Assembly (NCBI GenBank): GCA_022315425.1
Contig: JAIUPT010000035.1
Coordinates: 806,001 to 870,000 of the forward strand
Origin: Pseudevernia furfuracea
Lineage: Eukaryota; Ascomycota; Lecanoromycetes; Lecanorales; Parmeliaceae
Direction of reading: 5' to 3'
DNA: 64,000 nucleotides
Numbering within the stretch: position 1 is the stretch's first letter; each line of letters opens with the position of its first letter. The notes beneath the pieces were generated by a model. The model saw only the letters and a list, made by a program, of their open reading frames with translations. It was not told the origin of the DNA and searched no databases. Positions 55,556 to 64,000 of the stretch are shown in pieces. Both the position numbers and the translations under genes were made by a program.

Positions 55556-58500
55556 CTAATCATTTCCGTAATCTTCTTCAAGCACTATCCGTCTCAGGAT
55601 GGTCTTGTCAAACAGATCAATCAAAAAATGACGCACAGGAAGGCGGAAGTTATGCTTCTCCAGGATGAGCATGATTTTTTGAAAGAGGGCCACCGAGCTG
55701 AACAGCTCGGGTACCTTGGTCTTGATGCCGAAGAGATCGCTCGCCGCTCTCTTGGTAAGCACTGTGTTGCCCAGGTCGCTGGCGAGGCTGAGAATGCGAG
55801 CCCGGATGGGGTCTTCGTCAAGCACAGTTATCTGCTTTCGCCTCAATGATGCTGGCATTTGATCGGGTGGTCTGGATGTGTTTCGAGACTCCATCGAAAG
55901 GAGATCCTCGAGGTACGGTGGCAAGCAGTATCCGAGTGAACGGCCGAGATGGTCAGTTGCTGCAGTCCAGTTATACTCTGTGAGAATCTCCATCCCGTGT
56001 AAACTGCGCGAAATTAAACCCAAGACAAAGAAAGCCGTGCCCCTGATCGTCATGACTTCGGAAGACGTTGCAATTTTCACGACCCATCCCACAACGTCCG
56101 TCTCTTCCAGGAATGATGCTCCAAGTTCCATAGATCCAACGTTGCCAACAGCCCACAGTGAGCCTTTGAGCTTCAGCATCGTCTCCGAATCCTCATGCTC
56201 ACCCCATTTGTCTCGGATATTCGCAACGAAAGCATCGAAATGTCCTGAGTCTCGCAAGAGCTGACACCCCTCGACCGTCCTCGTAAGCTCTCTGTAAAAA
56301 TGTGGAGGAACCGTCCCGTATTCTTGACTTCTCAATTGCTCGTCGGTGCTAGACTTTGGTTGTTCTGGGAGCAACATCAATGCACGAGACAGTGAGGCTT
56401 CAACCAAGGTTACATAAGCATCATTTCGGCCCTATCAAAAAGTCAGTATTTGTAGTCACCAAGTGGTAACCGACTCACAAGAAACCAGTCGTCCATTTCC
56501 TGGGTGATGTAATCGAGGTCGTCGAGGTACTGATACCCTAGTGATGTAGATAAAAAGCTGATAGTTTAGTTGTGAAATCTCTGATAGGGAGGGTTTGCAA
56601 CTTACCGAAGAAGTAAAGGAGCGCCGATGGCGCCAAGATGATCCAAAGCTGGACGGCACCTGACGACGTATTCGAGCTGGGCTCTTTGGTTGCAGACCTC
56701 CTCCAGAATTTGTACCGCAATTTCACACACCTGCACTTCCGGATCGTAGAGCTGCGTGACCAAAAGACGGATGGCCCATTCGCCCTGACCAATTCCTTGC
56801 GTTGAGGATGTTGCGTACTTCCGCAATAGTCTCGTGGAATAAATGCGGACGGTCTTGGGGCAAGAAGTCAACGCCTTAGACAACATGACTCGGAGATGAC
56901 TTTCCAATGAAAAGTCCATGTTGCTGAGAAGAATGCGTATGAGATCCTCTCGTCCGTCTAACTCCATGATGTGATAAAACATGTTGATCATACGCCAACG
57001 TTCAATCATCTGAAGTCCCTTAGGATCACTACTCAAAGCACCCAAGAGTGCGAAATACCCTCCGGCCAATGTTTCCGAAACTCGATAGGGGGAGAAAAGC
57101 GGTTGTGTTGCCGTCAAGCCGCTTGTCCTATCCAGCTGGGCAAGACACTCAGCCAATTGCCTCAGCAATTTACTATCTGTCAAATAAGCGATTCCTTCTT
57201 GGTTTTGTAGAAGTGTTTTCATCAATGCACATCCAGTGCGGACGTAACGCTGGTTTGGCTTTGTGTTGCGCGCATCAGAGAATTTATACTTGAAGGGTCG
57301 GAAGAATCCAATCAGTCGCTTCATGAATTTGCTCGCCTTGATCGAATCTTCCAAACGCTTGGGATTGAGCAGCGGCCCTTCGATGAGATCGTTGATGAGT
57401 TCCCATTTCCATTTCAGATAATTGGCTGTTGTGAGGACCTGCGTTTCCAATAATAGAGATCGAAATGAAAGCTCATCTGTGTCTACAGATAATTTGCTTT
57501 TCACAGGCTCGGAAGGCCGGGAGGAGCTGTTCGGATCCACTTGCCTAGCAGCGGCGGCCGATTGCTGCGCTTTGGATGCTAGACCGGAGCGCTGCAAAGT
57601 ACGGTTGACACTGTCAATCTGGTAAATCATCCCGCTGGACATCGAAGCCTCCTGTTCTCCTTCTCGAACCGACTCTTCGAGTAGTCCCGGTAGCGTCTGT
57701 AGATTAGCGCTGACAGTAGCTGGCAAGCAACGGTCCGCAAGCTTCAAGACCTCACTCAGAAGCAGGGTAGCCTTCCTCCTTAACATGGAATCATCAGTAT
57801 CCTCAATAAGGTCAGATAGAACCTAGAAAATATATCAGTCACAAGAGATCTTCCATTATGAGTGCTGATTAATTACCGCTACTAGGCCACATTGTATGAA
57901 AACAGCAAGAAGCAAAGCCGTAAAGTGGTCCACAAGGCTGAAGCTGGGTCCTTCCTCGAGGTCGGGATTGAAGTGTAATTCTGTAGTGTCTGCTTTCAAA
58001 TTGGCAACACGACCATAGGTGGTCAATCGGCGGCCTGCCAGAAAAGATGAAGTCCAGGAAGGAGGTTGTATGTGCAAGACGTCGAAGAGAAGGTCTAGAA
58101 TCAGATCTCTGGCTGCTGGCACAGGGTACTGCAACGATTGCAGCAAAGACTTGATTGCAGAAAAGTTTTTACTCACGGCTGTAAAGAGCCCTGGCCACGT
58201 TTTCAATATGGCGGCAAGTAACTTTGCGCTCGACTTTAGCTTCTCCTCGTGGCCATGGACTGTGAGAGGATCGGTAAAAGGCGTAAAGGCTGACTCCAGC
58301 TCGTGACCGGATGGCAAGTAGCCCCTTTGTTGTGGCTTATCGAGCAAGTGTAGAAAATTCATGGCCAAGCTTTCCGATCCATGATATGATCCTTCCACAA
58401 GAGCATCAGCGAGCGGCGCTATTCCTCCAGCGGTAACGACGATTGCGGGATCTCGAACAAGGATCTCTGATATCGTCAAGAGGCTTATGTTTCGAAGACG

Positions 58501-59601
58501 ATCTTCATGGTGCTCTGCAATAGAAACAACAGTGCGGATAATTGCATTCGAAAGTTCCTTTATACCATCTTTGACGTCCAAAAATGCTCGAACGAATTTA
58601 AGGGCCTGCTCTCTTTCAATGCTCGCTTTGCTTTCCTTGATTAGGGATAAGATCACGAGACTGTCGGTGTTCAGGCCACGGATTATCTTCAAAGATTTCC
58701 GATCCGCAATCGCGTGTCTCGTAACTCGGTATCCTGCGGCAACGACCTCTCGACTCTCACTGAGAAGCATGGTCTGAACCCTTAGACCAAAGATAGGCCA
58801 GGCAAGATCATACTTCAGAGTTGGGTACCTCTTGAACAATTCGACAAGGCTGTTGGCTCGATCAACATAGTAGTCAGGCTGCATGCCCTCCGACTCCAAG
58901 GCCTGAAGAATCTCGGCGAGGATGAATGTTGGAGACTCTGATTCTTGTTCAACCAGAGAAAACTGGTCCTGTGATAGTCTCTCATCCCTGATGGGCGACT
59001 TGAGAGGACTTCCTTGAAAAAGGCCAGAAAGGCGGTCTCTACCAGGTGTCGCTGGGCGTTTAGCACGCTCGATCTCATTCTCCAACTGAAAATTAAGTTC
59101 TTGAAGCTTCCGATTAGACGAAGTGAGCTCAGATTCCACTTTCTGCCTTTGGTCCTTGGTCTGTTTGGCATTCTTGGAGATCAAGGCCTCCAACAAGTTC
59201 TCTGAGCCGATCTTTATTTTTGTTTCCTTGTTGATCTTGTCTCGTAGTTCATGCTGTCGTTGTTCAGAAGATATTGCTCCGTCCGTTCCGAAGTAATCAC
59301 CACCGGTAAAGGCAGCCAGGTCTGCTCTCGGAGTACCAACCCGAGGCGTTGATACGGTCTTCAAGTCGGAGCTAAAGCTACCGGGAGGCTGCCCTGACGG
59401 CGCAAGCGAGGCACCCCGGGGCCCAAAGACAAGCGCATTGGCAAGCGATCGAGCCTCTTGTCCTTCTCTCGATGGGGCGTGTGTTCCTTCTCTTGCACCA
59501 TATATCTCACCCGAGTCCTGGTGGGAGAGTGAACGTCCATGTCTGAAGATATTATTTTGTGTTGGCGTCACCGAGGAGGCCGGTCCATTGAATTGGCTCA
59601 T
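55556..59601 (-). CDS. ste16: TORC2 subunit Rictor/Ste16 (Tsc11-type)
   Basis: Four exons on the minus strand: 59601-57877, 57822-56606, 56557-56479, 56431-55556; 1298 aa. Start ATG 59601 (MSQFNGPAS); the frame is open upstream, so an extra 5' exon cannot be excluded. N-terminal ~120 residues are disordered, followed by a coiled-coil segment (KIGSENLLEALISKNAKQTK ... LQELNFQLENEIERAK). Armadillo-like helices then match Rictor_N (LVELFKRYPTLKYDLAWPIF, RVTRHAIADRKSLKIIRGLN). The middle domain has ANYLKWKWELINDLIEGPLL and CALMKTLLQNQEGIAYLTDS; the Rictor_V region has HLGAIGAPLLLRFLSTSLGY and DYITQEMDDWFLGRNDAYV; and a C-terminal block has LKGSLWAVGNVGSMELGASF. It scaffolds TORC2 at the plasma membrane in growth and actin control. 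Confidence 0.93.
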
Positions 59602-60380
59602 TACATCCACGGCGACTTTGTTGTGATCAGACTCCGGCGTACCAACGTATTCCCCCCATGAGGCAAGTCCATTAGGTCACCCAGCTATGCAGATAGAATG
59701 AGACAAACTCGATGAGTGAACAGCGTTAGTTATGAACGAAAGACGTTAGGTGGACGTGGACCCCGAATTATTTAGGAATCAAACAACAGATGTGCTCTTT
59801 AAGCGGAATGATGTACATCGTGATTGTCTGGCTCCATTTTAGGCCAATGGTACATTAAATATACGCAGCGCTGGATTGCGGGGGAGCAAGCTCTGGGATA
59901 CCAAAGTGAGGTGGACAAGTTACACCAGCCGCAACACGGCAATGTAACCCTAGCCCTAAGAGATAGAGGATGCACTAAGCCCCTCGATAATTCACGAGTA
60001 TAAGGTACGGGGCCTCGGGCTGAGAGGGCCTTTGCTGAGGCGCTGCCTACTCAGATACCCTGCCAAAGCTCCTCCATTTGTCTGCATTTCTCGTCACATA
60101 TCATCACTTCCTTTTAGTGCTGTCTGCAGCGAAATGTGCTTGATAAGTTGATAGGACCATTCGCTGCTGCAAGCCGATTTCGGAGCTCGCCGTCCTGCCA
60201 CCTTTTCCCCCGGGCAGCTCCATTGATTGAGCGTAACACATTTTGCTACATATATTCAGCAATTTCCCCATTCCCAACCTAGATAGAGGAATAATCAATT
60301 CAAAGGAAGCATTCCAAAGATCTCCCAAACACCGAAATTTAGTATCCTGCTTATCTCTCTTATCCCCCTTAGAAGGAATC
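59602..60380. promoter_or_regulatory. Divergent promoter region of Rictor and uricase genes
   Basis: 779 bp between start codons. 59945-59959 reads TAACCCTAGCCCTAA, sharing CCCTAGCCCTA with the eIF3L/nitrilase promoter. The stretch before Rictor may hide a 5' exon or leader intron (CTGCATAG near 59681-59688, minus strand). Confidence 0.4.
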
Positions 60381-61367
60381 ATGCCTCAAGTTTCCGCAGC
60401 CCAGTATGGCAAAGATAACATCCGGGTCTACAAAGTCCATAAGGATGAGAAGACGGGGGTCCAGACAGTGGTAGAGATGACAGTATGTGTGCTCCTCAAA
60501 GGAGATATCGAGACCTCGTAAGTATCGGGATATGTTGCAGAGGACTCTTAGCTGAGAGGGTATAGATACACAGAAGCAGACAATAGCGTTGTCGTAGCGA
60601 CAGACACCATGAAGAACACCGTCTACATCATGGCCAAGCAGCATCCTGTCACGCCGCCCGAGCTTTTCGGTGCAATTGTTGCCTCTCATTTCGTGGAGAA
60701 GTACAAGCACATCCATTCCGCCTGGGTCAAGGTTGTCACCCACCGATGGACTCGATTGACCGTAGGTGGCGAGCCTCACCCGCATTCTTTCTTCCGTGAT
60801 GGCTCGGAGACCAGGAACGTCGAGGCGAGCGCGGACGAAGGCAAGGGTATCAGTGTTCGCTCTGCCATTGCGGGGCTTTTGGTACTCAAAAGTACCGGGT
60901 CAGCGTTCCACAACTTTTACAAGGATGAGTACACGACCCTGCCAGACGTTTACGACCGAATCTTGAGCACGGAAGTCGACTGCGGATGGGCCTGGAATAC
61001 GTTCAGCAGTGTCCAGGAAGTGCAATCGGCAGTTCCCAAATTTGACAAGGCGTGGGAGTCTGCTCGAACGATCACCCTCGAAACGTTCGCAAAGGAAAGT
61101 AGTCCAAGCGTCCAGAATACCTTGTATAAGATGTGCGAGCAGATTCTGGAAGCCGTGTCCGAAGTCAAAGCCGTAGACTACTCCCTTCCGAATAAGCACT
61201 ACTTCGAAATAGGTCAGTCGTCATTGCATCTGCTTTCAAAAATTCTCGCTGACACTGCACAAGACATGAGCTGGCACAAGGGGTTGAAGAACACTGGCAA
61301 AGATGCTGAAGTATACGCACCTCAATCTGACCCCAACGGCCTGATCCAGTGTACCGTCACGCGGTAG
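60381..61367 (+). CDS. Uricase (urate oxidase)
   Basis: Three exons: 60381-60517, 60566-61212, 61264-61367; 295 aa. Signatures: AAQYGKDNIRVYKVHKD, NSVVVATDTMKNTVYIMAKQ (catalytic Thr-Asp), LLVLKSTGSAFHNFYKDEYT (second uricase signature), FEIDMSWHKGLKNTGKDAEV and VYAPQSDPNGLIQCTV. The enzyme oxidises urate to 5-hydroxyisourate in purine breakdown and is normally peroxisomal. The C-terminus here is ...CTVTR with no SKL-type PTS1. After the TAG the next codons read SKS, not a signal, and no obvious downstream exon supplies one. Intron 2 (51 nt) is a multiple of three without a stop, so unspliced mRNA would insert 17 residues. Length fits the family. Confidence 0.94.
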
Positions 61368-61556
61368 AGTAAATCAGGAACCTCATACCAGGGCCAAACA
61401 TCGTAGGGTGTCACTGGATAGCGGTACAGAGAGCTGTAACATATTGGCGGGATGGGTGGGTATCAGCATACGTTTTCGGTGGATCGTATATACAGATAGC
61501 TCCAATTCCAGCAACGCCAAACGACGCTTATGAGATATGCTCCTGTTCTGTATCTG

Positions 61557-62179
61557 CTATATCGACTTCTTTTTCAATATCTCCTTCTTCACTTCTGGCT
61601 CTCTTTTTCGTATTCGCCCATCAAATCTAATGAAGTTCTCTTTGTATGGATGTGTTGCTCCTTCAAAAACTAAGAGAGCGACCACGTGTTAGCATGTAAT
61701 TTGCCCGTCCCATATACCAAGCATGTCCAAAATTGAACTCACCCTTCAACCTCTCCAACCTTGGCTTCCTCAGCTTATTCTTTGGCAACATCCCACTGAC
61801 TGCCCTCTTCAAAATCTCTCCTCCTCCCCACTTCCTCATCATACCCTCCATGTTCAACGACTTCAACGCTCCGGGCCTCGTGGTCTGCTTGTAGTACAGC
61901 TTCTGTTGCATCTTCCTCCCAGTAGCGTACACGTCCGTACAACCGGTAGCCACCACATAGTCCCCACAGTCTGTCGATGGGTCCCAAATCGGTTTGTGCT
62001 TGCCCATGAGAATGATGGCGATTTGAGAGGCAAGGCGCCCTAAGGGAGGTGTGTTGGGTGTGGAAAGGGAGACGTGGTGCCATGCTCGGGAGTAAGCTAG
62101 ACGCGTCTGATGGGAGAGAAAGTCAGCGGAGGACGGAAGGATGGCGGAATGCACATACTTTGCCTATGGTTTGCGACAT
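61557..62179 (-). CDS. MRPL23: Mitochondrial large-subunit ribosomal protein uL13m
   Basis: Three exons on the minus strand: 62179-62159, 62106-61743, 61669-61557; 165 aa. Exon 1 codes only MSQTIGK. The body (LGRLASQIAIILMGKHKPIW, DCGDYVVATGCTDVYATGRK, KLYYKQTTRPGALKSLNMEG, AVSGMLPKNKLRKPRLERLK, VFEGATHPYKENF) is uL13 of mitochondrial type, with a Lys/Glu-rich tail. It assembles into the 54S mitoribosomal subunit. It is convergent with uricase (189 bp) and divergent from CCS1 (317 bp). Confidence 0.93.
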
Positions 62180-62496
62180 GTTGGGTTCAAGGTCACCGGT
62201 GCATCGAGGAGGTTGGCTGCTAGGTCTCGGGCGTGCAGTGCCAATGCCAAAGACAGGAGGATACCGTCAGTGCTCCCACGGGATTGTGGCCCTATGTTTT
62301 AGGCTTGAACGGGCTTGGCAGTGGTGGAGCTCATGTATCTATCTAGTCGTGAGGTCGTGAGGTCGTGATGGTGAATGTCGATTGCAAATCTTTTTCTCCG
62401 TTCCGCTCCGCACCACCACCGCCATGAAGCTGCAATTCCCCTTCAATTCAACCCGGTTTTCTTTTCCCCTCTACCCCCCTTAAGTTTGAGGTTATT
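62180..62496. promoter_or_regulatory. Divergent promoter of uL13m and CCS1
   Basis: 317 bp between the starts. Contains short GTCGTGAG repeats (62344-62366) and pyrimidine-rich sequence before CCS1. No defined site. Confidence 0.45.
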
Positions 62497-63333
62497 ATGA
62501 GCAACTCGCTCCTGAAACGAAGCATCTACACAAGCGTCGTCTGCCTGTCGACCGGAGCGCTTTACTACACCCTCTTCCCCTCGGCCTTCACCAAGAGAGA
62601 AAAGATGCTACCCGCCTACCAAGCTACCTTCTCTGTCCCCATGCACTGCGATGGCTGCATTAAAGATATATCAGGCGCTTTGTCTAGAATCCCGGGCATA
62701 CAAGAAACACACTTTTCCCTCCCAAAGCAACTTCTAACCACAACATCCACTACGCCCCCGTCAGCTATAATATCCACGATCCAAGACACTGGCCGAACGG
62801 CCATCCTCCGTGGTTCTGGTAAGGCGAATAGCGCCGCTGTGTGCATTCTCGAAACCCCACCTCCGCCAACTTCGCCATCGGTGCCTGAAACCTCGCCAGT
62901 CCGAGGTCTGGCGCGCTTGATCGAATTATCAGATCGAATAACGCTGCTAGATATGACGCTCACAGGCCTACCGGAAGGAAACTATAATGCGAGTATACGG
63001 CAAAACGGTGATATCTCGAATGTTCCCGGGAGCATGGGCGCGGTGTTTACAGGCCTAGAAGGAGACAAGATGGGCGACTTGGGGAAGCTGGAAGTAGATG
63101 AGACTGGGAGGGGCTCGCTGATCGGAGAGGTGGATTGGAGGGTTTGGGAGATGGTGGGAAGGGGAGTTCTGGTTAAAAAATTGGAAAAGGGGAAGGAAGG
63201 AGGAAATGGGTTGGTCGTCGGTGTTGTTGCTAGGAGTGCTGGAGTGTGGGAGAACGAGAAGGTGGTCTGTGGATGTAGTGGGAAGACAGTTTGGGAAGAG
63301 AGGGAAGAGATGGTTGGGAAAGGGATGTTGTGA
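62497..63333 (+). CDS. CCS1: Copper chaperone for superoxide dismutase
   Basis: Single exon, 278 aa, from ATG 62497. Domain I carries the copper site MHCDGC (Cys51, Cys54) in a heavy-metal-associated fold (YQATFSVPMHCDGCIKDISG). Domain II is SOD-like (LDMTLTGLPEGNYNASIRQN, GDISNVPGSMGAVF, GKLEVDETGRGSLIGEVDW). Domain III is a short tail with the CxC motif (Cys258, Cys260 in VVCGCSGK). Ccs1 inserts copper into SOD1 and forms its disulfide in cytosol and mitochondrial intermembrane space. An extra ~36 residues with a hydrophobic stretch (VVCLSTGALYYTLFPSAF) precede domain I; if that start is used it may direct or anchor part of the pool to a membrane. ATG 62605 (MLPAYQATF) is an internal alternative matching the short form. 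Confidence 0.92.
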   Translation: MSNSLLKRSIYTSVVCLSTGALYYTLFPSAFTKREKMLPAYQATFSVPMHCDGCIKDISGALSRIPGIQETHFSLPKQLLTTTSTTPPSAIISTIQDTGRTAILRGSGKANSAAVCILETPPPPTSPSVPETSPVRGLARLIELSDRITLLDMTLTGLPEGNYNASIRQNGDISNVPGSMGAVFTGLEGDKMGDLGKLEVDETGRGSLIGEVDWRVWEMVGRGVLVKKLEKGKEGGNGLVVGVVARSAGVWENEKVVCGCSGKTVWEEREEMVGKGML

Positions 63334-63624
63334 TTGTAGTAGCTAAAGCAATTTGAATGCTCCATGTATTCTTCTTAACAAAACCGAGAGCTGAGCTTCG
63401 TTATCATAGGCAACCTGTAAGAAGATCTAGCAATCTGAGTTGGAAATTTTTCCATAATTGAATGTCAATTCTCGGAAACTACCCGGAAAAGATTGCCGTT
63501 CATATATGGCTGCCAGAAGAGGGTTAGACATCGCAAAGGCCTCTTGATTGGTTGTTTATCTTGTCTTCCTTGCAATAGTAGGAACCATTGCGACTGCCAC
63601 CTTTGTGCCGTACAATCATAAATA
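63334..63624. other. Convergent 3' intergenic region
   Basis: 291 bp between convergent stops, AT-richer than the genes. Nothing recognised. Confidence 0.5.
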
Positions 63625-64000
63625 CTATCGTGACCTCTTTCCTCCTTCCTCCAGTCCAACCTCGTCATCGTTTGGATCCCCTTCCCAATCATCACTTCCC
63701 CCAATTTTCCTACCCACCCATATCCCTACGACAGTGAGGATGACTCCGCCAAGGAACCATCTTTCAAACCAACCATCGATCCACGCCATACCGTCTTTGC
63801 CTCCTAGAGCACCTAAGCCTTCCCCAAGCACGGCTCCCGGCATCATTCCTCTCAGCATCAACGCCGCACTGATCACGTACGTAGCGGACACCTGCGCAAC
63901 TACCAATGCAAGATTGGCCTGAATGGTTTTCAGCAAGCCCGGGAAAAATCGCGCGAAGAGATGAAATGTCTGCATCACCGAGGACAAGGAACCGAAGAGG
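63625..64000 (-). CDS. Partial membrane protein of unknown function, C-terminal part
   Basis: Minus-strand frame open from the window edge to TAG at 63625-63627, giving the last 125 residues; the start lies beyond the window. It reads LFGSLSSVMQTFHLFARFFP, then hydrophobic segments ANLALVVAQVSATYVISAAL and WFLGGVILTVVGIWVGRKIG, and an acidic polar tail (DDWEGDPNDDEVGLEEGGKR). At least two membrane helices are visible. I do not recognise the family. Confidence 0.7.
   Translation of the reverse strand, partial: LFGSLSSVMQTFHLFARFFPGLLKTIQANLALVVAQVSATYVISAALMLRGMMPGAVLGEGLGALGGKDGMAWIDGWFERWFLGGVILTVVGIWVGRKIGGSDDWEGDPNDDEVGLEEGGKRSR

Noticed and set aside
59670..59700. CCCAGCTATGCAGAT shared with the AAR2 acceptor region, as another introner copy
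   Set aside because: Only the acceptor-proximal 15 nt match; the CTGACTCCGAA block is absent, so it is probably coincidence.
1..64000. Biosynthetic gene cluster, CRISPR array, operon or prokaryotic features
   Set aside because: No PKS/NRPS/terpene core, no spaced direct repeats and no bacterial gene organisation; genes are spliced and functionally unrelated.

Overview
The window is nuclear DNA of a filamentous ascomycete (Pezizomycotina). The evidence is short GT-AG introns (mostly 47-90 nt) with CTRAC-like branch sites, monocistronic genes on both strands, and a fungal gene set: CON7-type C2H2 regulator, NoxR, a DUF7137 protein, a cutinase relic, an Nrd1-like RRM protein and kynureninase. 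I cannot fix the class from sequence alone. All gene models are manual splice reconstructions in which exon phases close without stops; exon coordinates are in the evidence text.

Layout. 1-10.5 kb: 3' end of a RAD26/CSB repair ATPase (+), DUF7137 protein (+), eIF3 subunit L (-) divergent from a nitrilase-family amidase (+), and an Nrd1-like RRM protein (-). 10.5-16.6 kb: gene-poor, with a dead DDE transposon fragment, a 28-bp perfect palindrome, tandem repeats and one cytochrome b561 membrane gene (-). 16.6-24.6 kb: prephenate dehydrogenase TYR1 (-) divergent from RPS14 (+), splicing factor AAR2 (-), a frameshifted cutinase (-) and RPS16 (-). 24.8-41 kb is dense: ATS1/KTI13 (+), RAD9 (-) divergent from an F-box/LRR gene (+), an HMP kinase (+), NoxR (-), kynureninase (-) divergent from ISA2 (+), and the DBP2 helicase (+). 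41-45.6 kb is a 4.6-kb desert before the CON7-type gene (+). 48.5-64 kb: PPR protein (+), RING/LON protein (-), TORC2 subunit Rictor/Ste16 (-), uricase (+), mitochondrial ribosomal protein uL13m (-), SOD1 copper chaperone CCS1 (+) and the end of an unknown membrane protein (-).

No gene cluster or operon is evident. The genes cover translation (eIF3L, RPS14, RPS16, uL13m), genome maintenance (RAD26, RAD9), RNA processing (AAR2, DBP2, Nrd1-like, PPR), small-molecule metabolism (TYR1, kynureninase, uricase, HMP kinase, nitrilase), metal handling (ISA2, CCS1, b561) and signalling or development (NoxR, Rictor, CON7). Several pairs share short divergent promoters.

The most striking signal is a family of related introns in unrelated genes. 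Two introns of the nitrilase gene are exactly 146 nt each and share both ends. Introns in AAR2, the b561 gene and the Nrd1-like gene share the same 5' start, a middle block and a 3' block around the branch site. The 5' and branch-site blocks are inverted complements, so each intron can fold the donor onto the branch point. This is what introner-like elements (mobile or recently multiplied spliceosomal introns) look like.
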